The notes beneath the pieces are model-generated. The model saw only the letters and a program-made list of their open reading frames with translations, had not been told where the DNA came from and did not search any database. Made by a program: the position numbers and the translations under genes. Shown here piece by piece: positions 10,013 to 20,333 of a stretch of 64,000 nucleotides of DNA (its first letter is position 1; each line of letters starts with the position of its first letter). Source of the stretch: Vibrio hepatarius (GTDB taxonomy: Bacteria > Pseudomonadota > Gammaproteobacteria > Enterobacterales > Vibrionaceae). The stretch covers positions 1 to 64,000 of the forward strand of contig NZ_LHPI01000012.1 in assembly GCF_001274785.1 (NCBI RefSeq). Direction: 5' to 3'.

Positions 10013-11098
10013 TTAAATCTGCGGGGTTTCGGTTGTGACGCCGTGATTTTGACCGCGATGACGCAGCAAGTGATCCATCAGCACAATCGCCAACATTGCT
10101 TCTGCAATTGGCACCGCACGAATGCCCACACAAGGGTCGTGACGGCCTTTGGTAATTAGCTGAGTCGGCTCACCTTGTTTGGTGATGGTGTCACCCGGAA
10201 CCGTAATACTCGATGTCGGTTTCAACGCAATGTTAGCGACGACATCTTGCCCAGTAGAGATGCCACCCAAGATACCGCCGGCGTGGTTACTGCCAAACCC
10301 ATCAGGGTTAAGCGTATCACGGTGTTGGCTGCCTTTTTGGCTTACAACATCAAAACCGTCACCAATCTCCACCCCTTTCACCGCGTTGATGCTCATCAGC
10401 GCGTGGGCAATATCAGCGTCTAAACGGTCAAAGACTGGCTCGCCAAGACCAACAGGCACGTTAGTCGCAACAACCTGTAGCTTGGCACCAATCGAATCAC
10501 CTTGCTTTTTCAGGTCACGGATCAGTTGGTCGAACGCATCGACTTTATCGGCATCTGGACAGAAGAACGCGTTGTTCTCGATTTCATCCCAGTCGACTTT
10601 ATCAATCGATACGTCACCCATTTGTGACAGGTAAGCACGAATTTCGACACCAAATTCCTGCTTTAGGTATTTCTTCGCAATCGATCCAGCCGCAACACGC
10701 ATCGCGGTTTCACGAGCTGACGAACGACCGCCACCTCGATAATCACGAATACCGTATTTTTGGTGGTAAGTGTAATCAGCGTGTCCCGGACGGAACTTAT
10801 CTTTGATCTCAGAATAGTCTTTCGAGCGCTGGTCTGTATTTTCAATCAGCAGACCGATAGAAGTACCCGTGGTTTTACCTTCAAACACGCCAGAGAGAAT
10901 TTTCACTTCATCAGGTTCACGACGCTGAGTGGTATAGCGAGAAGTGCCCGGACGACGACGGTCCAAATCGATTTGAATATCTGCTTCTGTAATTTCCAAG
11001 CCTGGAGGGCATCCGTCGACGATACATCCTAGTGCGATACCGTGACTCTCCCCGAATGTGGTGACTCGGAAATGTTGTCCGATACTGTTTCCTGCCAT
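10013..11098 (-). CDS. aroC: Chorismate synthase
   Basis: Last step of the shikimate pathway: 5-enolpyruvylshikimate-3-phosphate to chorismate with reduced FMN. The frame is open further upstream, but the conserved start [20 protein letters not shown] is at 11098 with AGGAAG just upstream, giving 361 residues as in E. coli. Signatures [19 protein letters not shown] and the [11 protein letters not shown] block are all present. It has its own upstream gap after the prmB terminator, so it is probably transcribed separately from prmB. Confidence 0.97.
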   Translation of the reverse strand: MAGNSIGQHFRVTTFGESHGIALGCIVDGCPPGLEITEADIQIDLDRRRPGTSRYTTQRREPDEVKILSGVFEGKTTGTSIGLLIENTDQRSKDYSEIKDKFRPGHADYTYHQKYGIRDYRGGGRSSARETAMRVAAGSIAKKYLKQEFGVEIRAYLSQMGDVSIDKVDWDEIENNAFFCPDADKVDAFDQLIRDLKKQGDSIGAKLQVVATNVPVGLGEPVFDRLDADIAHALMSINAVKGVEIGDGFDVVSQKGSQHRDTLNPDGFGSNHAGGILGGISTGQDVVANIALKPTSSITVPGDTITKQGEPTQLITKGRHDPCVGIRAVPIAEAMLAIVLMDHLLRHRGQNHGVTTETPQI

Positions 11099-11227
11099 TA
11101 CTTCCTCAAATTTTATTTGCTCCGTAAATTGAGCTTTACACGTCAATTGTTCGTAAATTCATAGTGTCTTTATTACGGTTTGATGTAAACCCCTAAAGTG
11201 GAACTATTTTGCTTTCCTTTTAGAATA

Positions 11228-11258
11228 AAAAAACGCTAAGCCTTGCGACTTAGCGTTG
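11228..11258 (-). terminator. Rho-independent terminator of prmB
   Basis: On the minus strand AACGCTAAG, an eight-base loop, CTTAGCGTT, then a T-run. It lies about 30 bases after the prmB stop and upstream of aroC. Confidence 0.88.
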
Positions 11259-11285
11259 TTGTTCATTCAGCTTTACGAGACTTTA

Positions 11286-12218
11286 TTAGTCTTTGTAGAG
11301 AGAGAATTCTTCTGCGTGTTCAAGCATTTGCTCACGCGTGAGCATAAATACACCGTGGCCGCCGTTTTCGAACTCAATCCACGTAAATGGAATCTGCGGG
11401 TATTGCTCCATCATGTGAACCATCGAGTTGCCGACTTCACAGATAAGAATACCGTTGTCAGTCAAGTAGTCCGGTGCGTTAGCTAAAATACGGCGAACCA
11501 GTTTCAGACCGTCTGTACCTGCTGCTAAACCTAGCTCCGGCTCGTGAGTAAACTCATCTGGCAGGCTGTTCATATCTTCTTGGTCCACGTATGGCGGGTT
11601 AGATACGATTAGGTTGTATTTTTCTTTTGGTAAATCGCGGAACAGGTCAGAGCGAATTGGGAACACCTGCTGCTCCATACCGTGGTCCTGAACGTTTTGT
11701 TCAGCCACTTGCAGCGCGTCGGTTGAAATATCAATCGCATCGACTTCAGCGTCAGGGAACGCATACGCACATGCAATCGCAATACAGCCGCTACCAGTAC
11801 ATAGGTCCATAATGCGCACTGGCTCTTCAACCAACCAAGGTTGGAATTCTGCTTGGATAAGTTCACCGATTGGAGAACGTGGCACAAGTACACGTTCGTC
11901 AACAAAAAACTCAAGACCACAGAACCACGCTTTGTTAGTCAGGTAGGCGGTTGGAGTGCGCTCATTGATGCGTTTTACCACGCGCTCAACAATACGCATA
12001 CGCTCACTGGTGGTTAAGCGTGAGTTCATTACATGCGGAGGCACATCGATTGGCAGGTACAGCGTAGGCAAGATGAGTTGCACCGCTTCATCCCATGCGT
12101 TATCAGTGCCGTGACCATAAAATAGGTTCGCGGCGTTGAAACGGCTCACTGTCCAACGAATCATATCTTGAAGCGTGTGAAGTTCTGATACCGCTTCTTC
12201 TACAAAAATCTTATCCAA
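11286..12218 (-). CDS. prmB: Ribosomal protein L3 N5-glutamine methyltransferase
   Basis: SAM-dependent enzyme that methylates a glutamine of ribosomal protein L3. It has 310 residues with a helical N-terminal recognition domain. Motif I is [10 protein letters not shown] at 138-147 and the catalytic NPPY at 207-210, typical of the HemK/PrmC/PrmB family. The neighbours aroC and smrB match the E. coli prmB locus and separate it from PrmC, which sits by prfA. Divergent from smrB with 63 bases between start codons. Confidence 0.95.
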   Translation of the reverse strand: MDKIFVEEAVSELHTLQDMIRWTVSRFNAANLFYGHGTDNAWDEAVQLILPTLYLPIDVPPHVMNSRLTTSERMRIVERVVKRINERTPTAYLTNKAWFCGLEFFVDERVLVPRSPIGELIQAEFQPWLVEEPVRIMDLCTGSGCIAIACAYAFPDAEVDAIDISTDALQVAEQNVQDHGMEQQVFPIRSDLFRDLPKEKYNLIVSNPPYVDQEDMNSLPDEFTHEPELGLAAGTDGLKLVRRILANAPDYLTDNGILICEVGNSMVHMMEQYPQIPFTWIEFENGGHGVFMLTREQMLEHAEEFSLYKD

Positions 12219-12281
12219 AATTGCCTCCGAAAAGCGCTACAATACTGCCAATAACATTTGATATACGTATTTATAAACCCG

Positions 12282-12812
12282 ATGAGCAAAAAAGACACCG
12301 ACATCGATGACGAATTCGCCCTTTTCAGGGATGCAGTACAAGGCGTAAAAAAGTTGCAACAGGATACCATAGTCCAGCAACCAAAAAGAAACACTAAGCA
12401 AAAAGAAATCAAGCGAGATGCGCGAGAAGCAAGCGACAGTGAATTTTACTTCTCAGATGAGTTTGTACCTTTACTGAGCGAAGATGGCCCGACCCGCTAT
12501 GCGCGTGATGATGTTTCCCAATATGAGGTCAAACGTCTAAGACGTGGTGTGTATGTACCGGACGTGTTTCTTGATATGCACGGCATGACTCAGTTAGAAG
12601 CCAAACGCGAACTCGGTGCGATGATTGCGTACTGCATTAAGAACGAAATCGCCTGTGCCTGCGTTCAACACGGCATCGGCAAACATATCCTCAAACAGAA
12701 AGCCCCGCTCTGGCTCGCACAGCACCCAGACGTGATGGCTTTCCACCAAGCTCCGTTAGAATTTGGCGGTGATGGCGCGCTACTCGTACTGCTGTCGATT
12801 CCTGAGAAGTAA
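12282..12812 (+). CDS. smrB: Ribosome rescue endonuclease SmrB
   Basis: Smr-domain nuclease that cuts mRNA at collided ribosomes in E. coli. The frame opens at 12258, but MSKKDTDIDDEFALF at 12282 is the conserved start (176 residues). The N-terminal ribosome-binding helix is followed by a basic linker and the Smr domain with LDMHG at 97-101 and HGIGKHILK at 130-138. In the typical family the first motif is LDLHG, so Met replaces Leu here. Divergent from prmB. Confidence 0.93.
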   Translation: MSKKDTDIDDEFALFRDAVQGVKKLQQDTIVQQPKRNTKQKEIKRDAREASDSEFYFSDEFVPLLSEDGPTRYARDDVSQYEVKRLRRGVYVPDVFLDMHGMTQLEAKRELGAMIAYCIKNEIACACVQHGIGKHILKQKAPLWLAQHPDVMAFHQAPLEFGGDGALLVLLSIPEK

Positions 12813-12831
12813 CTCGAGCCAGTCGCTTCCG

Positions 12832-13962
12832 TTACTTACGTAAATCTGGCGGGATCGGCAGTTCAGACGTTTTGAGGTTTGGTCTCTGCCCGCCCCGTTT
12901 GCGGTACTGTTTAAGCTGGAAAACATAAGCCAGCACTTGCGCTACCGCAGTAAACAGGCCGTCTGGGATCTCCTGCTCCAGTTCCGTTGAGTGGTAAAGC
13001 GCACGCGCGAGCGGTGGTGCTGGAATCACATAGATATCGTGCTCGCGGGCTATTTCACGGATCTTGAGCGCCATATGGTCAGTACCTTTGGCGACCACAA
13101 TCGGTGCGCGATCAGAGTTCTGCTTATAACGCAGTGCGACCGAGAAGTGCTCCGGGTTGGTGACAATCACGTCCGCTTGAGGTACTTCCGCCATCATTCG
13201 CCGCTGCGCCGCTTCACGCTGCAACATACGAATCCGGCCTTTTACCTCCGGCTTACCTTCCGTCTCTTTGTACTCATCTTTGACCTCTTGCTTGGTCATT
13301 TTAAGTTGATTGGCGTGTTGCCAGATCTGGAACGGAATATCGATAGCGACGACGATCAGCAGTGAGCAACTGATCAACAGGATAAAATTAAGCAGGATAT
13401 CTAAGGCGTGGAAGATGTTTTGCGGAAACACATCTAAGCTGAGCTGGAACAAGTCCTGTTTGGCAGCGTTAATCAGGTAAAACGCCATACCAGACACTAG
13501 AGTGACTTTAAGAATTGATTTGATCAGCTCCACCCAACTCTGCATACCAACCATGCGTTTCAGGCCGCTGAGCGGGTTCATTTTCGACAGTTTCGGCATC
13601 GCCGCTTCGGCAGAAAAGCTGATCCCACCGACTCCAGCCGCGCCAGCGACCGCAGCGACAAACAAGGTAACCAGGATCAGAATCAGCGGAGCAATTAGAC
13701 TGGAGAGTGAGCCTAACGCGATATCCATCAGCTTTGGTAGGTCAAATATCTCTTCGCGCGATAGGCTGAACAAGCGGCCCATAATGGTATACAAGGCGCG
13801 TGCAAGGCTCTCACCAAACCACATTAAGGCGATAGAACCAACCACTAAGACCGATACCGACGCTAACTCTTTTGACCTTGCAACCTGCCCTTTTTCACGG
13901 GCCTGTTGCAAGCGCTTGGGCGTGGCGTCTTCGGTGCGTTCTTGACCGTCTGATTCTGCCAA
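12832..13962 (-). CDS. flhB: Flagellar type III export switch protein FlhB
   Basis: Membrane component of the flagellar export gate that switches substrate class from rod/hook to filament after self-cleavage. It has 376 residues: four transmembrane segments between about 35 and 215, then a cytoplasmic domain. The self-cleavage motif is Asn269-Pro270-Glu271-His272, NPEH where Salmonella has NPTH; Asn-Pro, where cleavage occurs, is intact. Last gene of the fliK-flhB run; flhA is not adjacent, and the cluster ends here against smrB. Confidence 0.97.
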   Translation of the reverse strand: MAESDGQERTEDATPKRLQQAREKGQVARSKELASVSVLVVGSIALMWFGESLARALYTIMGRLFSLSREEIFDLPKLMDIALGSLSSLIAPLILILVTLFVAAVAGAAGVGGISFSAEAAMPKLSKMNPLSGLKRMVGMQSWVELIKSILKVTLVSGMAFYLINAAKQDLFQLSLDVFPQNIFHALDILLNFILLISCSLLIVVAIDIPFQIWQHANQLKMTKQEVKDEYKETEGKPEVKGRIRMLQREAAQRRMMAEVPQADVIVTNPEHFSVALRYKQNSDRAPIVVAKGTDHMALKIREIAREHDIYVIPAPPLARALYHSTELEQEIPDGLFTAVAQVLAYVFQLKQYRKRGGQRPNLKTSELPIPPDLRK

Positions 13963-13976
13963 TTCAGTCTCCTAAC

Positions 13977-14759
13977 TTAACAGTTCAACCGGATAAGGCT
14001 ACAAATCTGCGCCTCACCCTGTAGCCAGAATAGCTCATAGTGATTAAACAAGCCGCCAAGAATGTACCAACACAGCAACAAACCCACGATCAAGGCAAAG
14101 GCAAAACCAAGGGAAAAAATATTGAGCTGAGGCGCGGCACGCGTCATTACACCAAAGGAAAGGTTAATCGTCAGCAGCGCGATAATGCCGGACAACGACA
14201 TACTCAGTGCCACCTTAAACATGGTTCCCAACCACAGCGCCAGCTCACGAAAATCGACGTTAGTCAGCGCGCCAGTCCCGATTGGCAGAGATTTAAAACT
14301 CATCACCACTAGCATGATCATCTTCAAATGGCCATCAGTGGCCAAAAAGAACATAGTGGCGAGAAACATAAACAGTTGACCGAGCAATGGCGTGTTTTGT
14401 CCGTTTGCCGGGTCCACCATCGAAGCAAAACCCAAACTCGACTGCATACCCAAGATCTGACCGAGAATAACAAATGTCTGGATCATAAATTGGGTAACGG
14501 TACCCATCGCGACACCGATGATGACCTGCTCAAGCAAGGTCATAAATCCGGCAAACGAAAGTAATTCGATATTGTCTGGAACCGCAGGGATTGCTGGCAT
14601 CACCGCGAACGTGATCGCTAGACCTAAGTAGAGTCGCACCCGAGTGGAAACAAAACGCGCACCGGTCACCGACATCACCATCAACATCGCTGCGATACGG
14701 GTATACGGCCAAAAGTAATTGGCGATCCAGTCAAGTATGAGGCTAGCCGGATATTCCAT
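13977..14759 (-). CDS. fliR: Flagellar export gate protein FliR
   Basis: Part of the FliP5-FliQ4-FliR1 export gate in the MS ring. It has 260 residues, mostly hydrophobic with about six membrane segments, and starts MEYPASLILDWIANYFWP. The conserved LLGQLFMF segment is present. Position between fliQ and flhB and close spacing (14 bases to flhB, 3 bases from fliQ) show it is part of the long fli operon. Confidence 0.96.
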   Translation of the reverse strand: MEYPASLILDWIANYFWPYTRIAAMLMVMSVTGARFVSTRVRLYLGLAITFAVMPAIPAVPDNIELLSFAGFMTLLEQVIIGVAMGTVTQFMIQTFVILGQILGMQSSLGFASMVDPANGQNTPLLGQLFMFLATMFFLATDGHLKMIMLVVMSFKSLPIGTGALTNVDFRELALWLGTMFKVALSMSLSGIIALLTINLSFGVMTRAAPQLNIFSLGFAFALIVGLLLCWYILGGLFNHYELFWLQGEAQICSLIRLNC

Positions 14760-14762
14760 AGG

Positions 14763-15032
14763 CTAATAGAGCACTTGTGGCAAACGCTCAACCATGGAGA
14801 AGAAAAACTCCATCAGGATTTGCGTCATCCAGTGGGCGAACAGCATCAACGCCAGCAGCGTAACGATCAAACGCGGTAAAAAACTCAAGGTCTGTTCGTT
14901 GATCGACGTTGCGGCTTGGAAGATTGCCACCACCAAACCGATAAGCAGGCTGGGAATGATAATGGCACACACCATGATCAGCACCATCCACAGCGCGTCT
15001 CTAAACAGTTCGACAAACATTTCAGGAGTCAT
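14763..15032 (-). CDS. fliQ: Flagellar export gate protein FliQ
   Basis: 89-residue protein with two transmembrane hairpin segments, MTPEMFVELFRDALWMVLIM..., the canonical FliQ length and sequence (LIGLVVAIFQAATSINEQTL... region around residues 30-50). Four copies pack around FliP/FliR in the export channel. 12 bases downstream of fliP. Confidence 0.96.
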   Translation of the reverse strand: MTPEMFVELFRDALWMVLIMVCAIIIPSLLIGLVVAIFQAATSINEQTLSFLPRLIVTLLALMLFAHWMTQILMEFFFSMVERLPQVLY

Positions 15033-15044
15033 CGTTTCCTCCCG

Positions 15045-15920
15045 CTACAAGGCAAAACTGCCGGCTAAGGTGGAGAGAATTAAGTTCCAACCATCAACGA
15101 GCACAAATAACATCAACTTAAACGGCAGCGATACGATCATTGGCGATAGCATCATCATACCCATCGCCATCAGAACCGACGCCACCACCAAGTCGATAAT
15201 CAAAAACGGTAAGAACAGCATAAAGCCAATCTGGAACGCGGTTTTTAGCTCCGAGGTAATAAACGCAGGAATCAACACCGCCATAGAAACGTCTTCTGGC
15301 GCGGTGGCGGTTGAACCTGAGATATTCACGAAGGTTTCTAGGTCTTTGACTCGGGTCTGCTTGAGCATAAAGTCTTTCATCGGAACCTGGGCAAGGTCAA
15401 ATGCCTGCCGCGCCGAAATTTGTTCGTTGATGTAGGGCTGGATCGCCTGATCGTTAATCTTATTTAGCACCGGCGACATAATGAAGAAGGTCAAAAAGAT
15501 CGCGATACCAATAATGACTTGGTTTGACGGCGTTTGTTGCAAACCCATCGCCTGACGCAAAATCGACATCACCACCACGATTCGAGTGAACGAAGTCATC
15601 AAAATGACCATCGCAGGCAAAAAGCCCAGCATGGTCATCAGCGCCAAAATCTGCAGGTTTACCGAGTAGTCTTCACTGCCATCTGGGTTAGTGGTCATGG
15701 TCAGCGCTGGGATACCGCCACCACCACCGGTGACCATCCCAGTAGAAATAGTACGAGCGTTGGCTTCGGCTCTATCCATCGCAGACACGGTGACCGATTC
15801 GGCTGGCGCGGTATTGGCTGGAATAGGCGTCTCTATCTCTTCTTGCGCAAAAGTGAATGTCGAAAGCAGTGCAAGAGCAAATGTGAGTAAAAGAGCTGAA
15901 AATCGGCTAGTTCTTATCAT
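15045..15920 (-). CDS. fliP: Flagellar export gate protein FliP
   Basis: 291-residue export gate subunit. A cleavable signal peptide (1-25, ending FAQ) is followed by a periplasmic stretch with a Gly-rich GGGGGIPAL segment, then four membrane helices with the conserved [20 protein letters not shown] region and [14 protein letters not shown] near the end. The start overlaps the fliO stop by 14 bases. Confidence 0.97.
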   Translation of the reverse strand: MIRTSRFSALLLTFALALLSTFTFAQEEIETPIPANTAPAESVTVSAMDRAEANARTISTGMVTGGGGGIPALTMTTNPDGSEDYSVNLQILALMTMLGFLPAMVILMTSFTRIVVVMSILRQAMGLQQTPSNQVIIGIAIFLTFFIMSPVLNKINDQAIQPYINEQISARQAFDLAQVPMKDFMLKQTRVKDLETFVNISGSTATAPEDVSMAVLIPAFITSELKTAFQIGFMLFLPFLIIDLVVASVLMAMGMMMLSPMIVSLPFKLMLFVLVDGWNLILSTLAGSFAL

Positions 15921-16323
15921 TCTTTTTCAACAGCTGAGTCAATTGATTAGCAAATGGGCTGGACGCTAATGTCGACTGGTTCAGCTCCTCCTGAGACAAA
16001 GGTTTATCCAGTTTGGATATCAGTTGGATTGAGTGCGCGGTGACACCAACCAAAAACTGTTCTTCCCCTGCTTGAACAATCATGATGCGCTCTTTACTGC
16101 CGACCGCGATTTGGCGAACCACACTTAAACCTTGTTGGTTACCAAATGAAGGGATCTTCATGCGTTTTAGCACCCAGGCCAAAAACAAAATGAACGCAAT
16201 AACGAACAAAAGCGACCCAAAAGTGGTCGCCCAGTCAAGTTGGCTAGTCGGAGTCGCTGCCAATGCAGAAGTTGAGAACAGCGTCAGAGCGCAGAGTAAG
16301 TACCCATTTACTTGATGAGCCAT
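15907..16323 (-). CDS. fliO: Flagellar biosynthesis protein FliO
   Basis: 138-residue protein with an N-terminal signal/anchor, one further membrane segment at about 35-52 ([20 protein letters not shown]), and a small cytoplasmic domain with the conserved [20 protein letters not shown] motif. It assists FliP complex assembly. Lies between fliN and fliP, with 3 bases to fliN and an overlap with fliP. Confidence 0.93.
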   Translation of the reverse strand: MAHQVNGYLLCALTLFSTSALAATPTSQLDWATTFGSLLFVIAFILFLAWVLKRMKIPSFGNQQGLSVVRQIAVGSKERIMIVQAGEEQFLVGVTAHSIQLISKLDKPLSQEELNQSTLASSPFANQLTQLLKKNDKN

Positions 16324-16326
16324 ACT

Positions 16327-16737
16327 CTACCTTAGCTTTTTAATACGTTCTGTCTGGCTAATAACGTCAGTGAGACGGATACCGAACTTATCGTTCACCA
16401 CAACCACTTCGCCATGCGCAATGAGCGTACCGTTAACCAATACGTCTAGAGACTCACCCGCGAGGCGCTCTAGCTCCACTACCGAACCTTGGTTCAGTTG
16501 CAGTAAGTTACGAATACTGATTTGCGAACGGCCGACTTCCATTGAGATAGTCACCGGAATGTCCAGAATCGTATCGAGCTTACGGCGCTCGTCGTCAGAA
16601 ATCGGTGAAGAGGTGTCTTTTAGCTCATCAAGTTGAGCAGACATTACTTCATCGACGTCGACATCTGGCGCATTCGGATCTTCACCTAACGCAGCTGCCC
16701 ATTCGTCAGCGAGTTTTTGGTCATCACTTGTTGCCAT
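16327..16737 (-). CDS. fliN: Flagellar motor switch protein FliN
   Basis: 136-residue C-ring subunit. An acidic N-terminal extension of about 50 residues precedes the SpoA domain (LDTILDIPVTISMEVGRSQI...GTLIAHGEVVVVNDKFGIRL). FliN forms the base of the switch and binds FliH-FliI. 21 bases downstream of fliM. Confidence 0.97.
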   Translation of the reverse strand: MATSDDQKLADEWAAALGEDPNAPDVDVDEVMSAQLDELKDTSSPISDDERRKLDTILDIPVTISMEVGRSQISIRNLLQLNQGSVVELERLAGESLDVLVNGTLIAHGEVVVVNDKFGIRLTDVISQTERIKKLR

Positions 16738-16758
16738 ATTTAATACCTACAATTCTGA

Positions 16759-17808
16759 TTAATCGTCGAGATCGCCTTCGTCATCTTCAAGTTCTGAGAT
16801 AACGTCTTTGCCTAGGAAGGCGATGTCGGTTTTGACCACATCTGGTCGTCTAATTTTCTCTGAGACCTGAACCGCAATGTGGTCACCAGAACGTCCCATT
16901 TTCACTCGGAACGTCGGTAAGTCTTCCACAAACATCACGGCGTGTTCAGGCATATTTACCGGAATAATGTCGCCCGGTCTTAGTTCCATTAAGTCACGCA
17001 AAGAGATATCTTGTTCGAGCAAATCAACACGACAGTTCACTGGCACGTCCATGATCTCTTCGCGCAGTGCCGTGCTCCAGCGAACGTCAGTTTCCATCTT
17101 ATCCGACTGGACACCCGCATCGAGTAGCTCACGGATCGGCTCAACCATCGAGTACGGCATCACAACGTGGAAATCGCCACCGCCACCGTCGACTTCGATA
17201 TGGAATGAACTCACGACAATGACTTCGGTTGGGCTGACAATGTTCGCCATACTTGGGTTCACTTCCGAGTCGAGATACTCGAACTCAACGCCCATGACTG
17301 GCGACCAAGCTTCTTTATAGTCTTCAAAGACGATCTTCAGCAGTAGCTGCACAATGCGTCGCTCGGTTGGGGTAAACTCGCGACCTTCAATACGTGCATG
17401 GAAACGGCCATCACCGCCAAAGAAGTTTTCAACTAAGATGAATACCAAACGCGCTTCCATAGTGATCAGTGCCGTACCTTTTAACGGTCTGAAACGCACC
17501 ATGTTAAGACTGGTTGGGACGTAGAGGGTATTTTGGTATTCACCAAACTTCATCATCTGTACGCCATTGATCGACACTTCAGCGGTTTTGCGCAGCATGT
17601 TAAACAAGCTGATACGCAAGTGACGCGCAAAACGTTCGTTGATCAACTCCAGCGTAGGCATGCGACCACGAACAATGCGGTCTTGCGATGAGAAGTCGAA
17701 ATCTACGGCAGAATTACCTTCCGTTTCAATTTCGTCTTCGATTTCATCGACATCATCTACGCCGTGGAGCAACGCATCGATTTCATCTTGGCTTAATAGA
17801 TCAGTCAC
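16759..17808 (-). CDS. fliM: Flagellar motor switch protein FliM
   Basis: 349-residue C-ring protein that receives CheY-P. The start is GTG at 17808. The N-terminal CheY-binding peptide LLSQDEIDALLHGV is complete, followed by an acidic linker, the FliM middle domain and a C-terminal SpoA domain (EKIRRPDVVKTDIAF near the end). 7 bases after fliL. Confidence 0.97.
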   Translation of the reverse strand: MTDLLSQDEIDALLHGVDDVDEIEDEIETEGNSAVDFDFSSQDRIVRGRMPTLELINERFARHLRISLFNMLRKTAEVSINGVQMMKFGEYQNTLYVPTSLNMVRFRPLKGTALITMEARLVFILVENFFGGDGRFHARIEGREFTPTERRIVQLLLKIVFEDYKEAWSPVMGVEFEYLDSEVNPSMANIVSPTEVIVVSSFHIEVDGGGGDFHVVMPYSMVEPIRELLDAGVQSDKMETDVRWSTALREEIMDVPVNCRVDLLEQDISLRDLMELRPGDIIPVNMPEHAVMFVEDLPTFRVKMGRSGDHIAVQVSEKIRRPDVVKTDIAFLGKDVISELEDDEGDLDD

Positions 17809-17815
17809 GATTCAC

Positions 17816-18313
17816 CTATTGGATGACAAAGTCGGTAAATAGAACACGCTCGATAACAGGCTGTCCTACAGCTCGGTTCAGGCTGGCTTTGATATCGTCC
17901 GTCGCCTTATCACGCAGCTCAATGCGACCATTGGCACTGCGCAACTGCTCAACCGTTGCTGAAGCAAACGTGCTCAATAAAGTACTTTCAACTAATGGCG
18001 AGTGATAGCGTGCCAAGTTTTCATTCTCTGTACCACGCACCATTAGCTGCACTTTAATCTGCACTAGACGGTCACGCTTGTCGCCAGTGATATTAAAGAT
18101 GAATGGTTGCGCAATATTCACGTACGCAACAGGTTCAGCAGGCGTGACCAGCTCTTGCTGCGCCGCGTTATCACCTGATGCGCCGTCATCGGATCCCAAT
18201 AGGAAAAATGCCGCGCCACCGCCACCAAGTAGAAGAACGACTGCCGCCACAATAATGATGATTAACTTGCTTTTTCCTTTCGGCGCTTCCGTTTCTACTT
18301 CTTCGATTGCCAT
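17816..18313 (-). CDS. fliL: Flagellar basal-body-associated protein FliL
   Basis: 165-residue single-pass membrane protein with a short cytoplasmic Lys-rich head, a membrane segment at about 16-38 (KLIIIIVAAVVLLLGGGGAAF), and a periplasmic stomatin-like domain ending RVLFTDFVIQ. FliL supports stator function and polar motor torque in Vibrio. Between fliK and fliM. Confidence 0.95.
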   Translation of the reverse strand: MAIEEVETEAPKGKSKLIIIIVAAVVLLLGGGGAAFFLLGSDDGASGDNAAQQELVTPAEPVAYVNIAQPFIFNITGDKRDRLVQIKVQLMVRGTENENLARYHSPLVESTLLSTFASATVEQLRSANGRIELRDKATDDIKASLNRAVGQPVIERVLFTDFVIQ

Positions 18314-18349
18314 AACTTAACATTCTCTTTATGTTGGTATTTTCACAGT

Positions 18350-20224
18350 TTAAGCGTAATAACTAATTCCATCACGCTTTGTTGTGACATTCAAATCAAG
18401 ATTGATGTCTGCTTCAAGGTTTTCTTCACCTACGCCAGACGGACCGCTGTTTCCTTGACCAGAATGCGATTGCTCATTGGCCGCGTAGCGATTCTGCTGT
18501 TGGCCGCTCGATTGTTGCTGCACTGAGGTATCACCCAATTGTACCCCTTGCTGAGCTAACATCTCACGTAATCGAGGCATACTTTGTTCGAGTGCATCTC
18601 TCGCTTGTTGGTTAGCAACGGTAAAGTGCACGGTCGCGCCATCGCCATTCATATTCATGCGAATCTGCATTCGGCCCAGCTCTGGCGGATCTAGACGGAT
18701 ATCGATGTTCTTTAAGTTTTTCGACATCATCATTTGCACTCGCTCTGCCATTTGGTCACTTGCCATCTCGCGGTTTAGTTGCAGAGGTAATTGTGCACTC
18801 GCTTGAGCTTGTTCTGCTCTTGGCTGACCAGTGGCGGTTTGCTGTATTCCAGCCGCTTGAGCAAGTTGATTGGCAAACGACGATTCTCCTGCCGTCGCCG
18901 GCTCACCAGCAGAATTTGAATTTGACGACGCACTTAGAAGACTAGCGGCCGCTTTTGCGCCCATCGCGGCTTTGAGCATCACTTGCTCAGAAGCAACTGA
19001 GCTTGCTGCGGAATTGGCCGCTGCCGCCACTTGCTGTAATTGATTGGCGCTAACTTCTGCCACATCAGCCGCCGCGACATTCAATGCTTGCGCTTGGGCC
19101 TGAGCGTGTTGTGGAGTCTGCATCAAGGCACTTTGAACCGACTGAGCAACCGCGCCGTGTTGCACTCTCGGTGCTTCAACCACTTTTGGGCTTACTGCAT
19201 CCGTTGCGACGGCCTCTTTGCTCCCAGCCCAAGGGATAACCGCTTCTGTCGCTTGTTCAGTTTCAGCCGTAGCTTTTATTTCAGTATCATCAGAAGAAAC
19301 CGTGTCGTCTAATGATACTGTCTCAACGGATTTTGTTGCTGCGACTTTTTGCGACTCAACTATCTGCGGTTCAACTGTCTGAGTTTTGGCAATCGTCGGC
19401 GGCACCAACTTGCTTTCTACCATTTGCTCGACCTGCTCTGGCGTTTCTGTGTCGGTCACCACATTTGGGGCTTGCACCGCTTCATCAGGCTGGATAAACT
19501 TCTTCGCCGCTTCTGGCACAACAACCGCCTGTTTAGCGTCTGTCGTTTCGATTTCTTCAACGGCAACGTCAGATGTTTCTTCACCGCGTTTTAGTTGTTT
19601 AACCGATTCTGTATTAGTAGAGGTCGCAACTGCGTCAGCGACCTCACTCGTGTCAGCAATCTCACTTACATCAGCGACCTCTGCTTGTGGCAAAGGCTTG
19701 CCGTTGTCTACTTTCAACGCATTATTCGAATCGTTTAGACGCTTTAACACTTCTTGATTATCAGCAACGATTTTTTGCGCGTCGCGGTTACTCGATGGTG
19801 ATTCACCTTTGGCATCGGCAGGTTTGTCTGTTGCTTCGGCCCGTGCCTTACTGGTCGCGGATTCGTCAACGTCGGAAACCACTTTTTTGCTCAGTAACGT
19901 GTCTGTCGATTCCTCTTCAGAGCTCTTGCTTTCAAGTGACTGAGTCTCGCTAGCTTTAACTTTGCTGCCGTCTTCGCCTGCAGTGACAACGTCTTCGTCA
20001 GCAGGAGCTTCATCGCTAGCCAGTAGCTCAGGAGCGATATCAGAAACAGTATTTGGTTGCTTGCCCTCAACCGCTTCACCTTTGGTTTCACCGCCTGTCA
20101 GCAAAGACGCCAGTTTTGCGAAAAAACCTTCGGTGGCTACCACCTCTTCGCCTTCGGGCACGACCTCAGAGGCGGCCTTTGTCGCTTTAGGGGTTTCCGT
20201 TACGGTGGATAGGTTTATATTCAT
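18350..20224 (-). CDS. fliK: Flagellar hook-length control protein FliK
   Basis: Secreted ruler that sets hook length and triggers FlhB switching. The conserved-like start is the ATG at 20224 with AGGTG upstream (a TTG two codons earlier is unlikely), giving 624 residues. The first 480 residues are low-complexity (Ala, Glu, Thr, Val, Gln rich), as in other FliK proteins of vibrios. The conserved C-terminal domain contains IRLDPPELGRMQIRMNMNG. First gene of the fliK-LMNOPQR-flhB run and preceded by a sigma-54 promoter. Confidence 0.95.
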   Translation of the reverse strand: MNINLSTVTETPKATKAASEVVPEGEEVVATEGFFAKLASLLTGGETKGEAVEGKQPNTVSDIAPELLASDEAPADEDVVTAGEDGSKVKASETQSLESKSSEEESTDTLLSKKVVSDVDESATSKARAEATDKPADAKGESPSSNRDAQKIVADNQEVLKRLNDSNNALKVDNGKPLPQAEVADVSEIADTSEVADAVATSTNTESVKQLKRGEETSDVAVEEIETTDAKQAVVVPEAAKKFIQPDEAVQAPNVVTDTETPEQVEQMVESKLVPPTIAKTQTVEPQIVESQKVAATKSVETVSLDDTVSSDDTEIKATAETEQATEAVIPWAGSKEAVATDAVSPKVVEAPRVQHGAVAQSVQSALMQTPQHAQAQAQALNVAAADVAEVSANQLQQVAAAANSAASSVASEQVMLKAAMGAKAAASLLSASSNSNSAGEPATAGESSFANQLAQAAGIQQTATGQPRAEQAQASAQLPLQLNREMASDQMAERVQMMMSKNLKNIDIRLDPPELGRMQIRMNMNGDGATVHFTVANQQARDALEQSMPRLREMLAQQGVQLGDTSVQQQSSGQQQNRYAANEQSHSGQGNSGPSGVGEENLEADINLDLNVTTKRDGISYYA

Positions 20225-20298
20225 ACTCAAGTCACCTAAGCAGGCTAAAGGTAAAGCACAATTGCAGCGGCAATGATTGCCAAGTTAACCTCTAACCT

Positions 20299-20314
20299 TG
20301 CAAAAACTACGCCA
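20299..20314 (-). promoter_or_regulatory. Sigma-54 promoter of fliK operon
   Basis: Minus strand TGGCGTAGTTTTTGCA matches the -24/-12 consensus TGGCAC-N5-TTGCA, with GG and GC spaced correctly. It lies about 75-90 bases upstream of the fliK start in the 109-base gap after fliJ. FlrC is the expected activator in Vibrio. Confidence 0.75.
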
Positions 20315-20333
20315 AACCACTGAGGCTAGGTGT

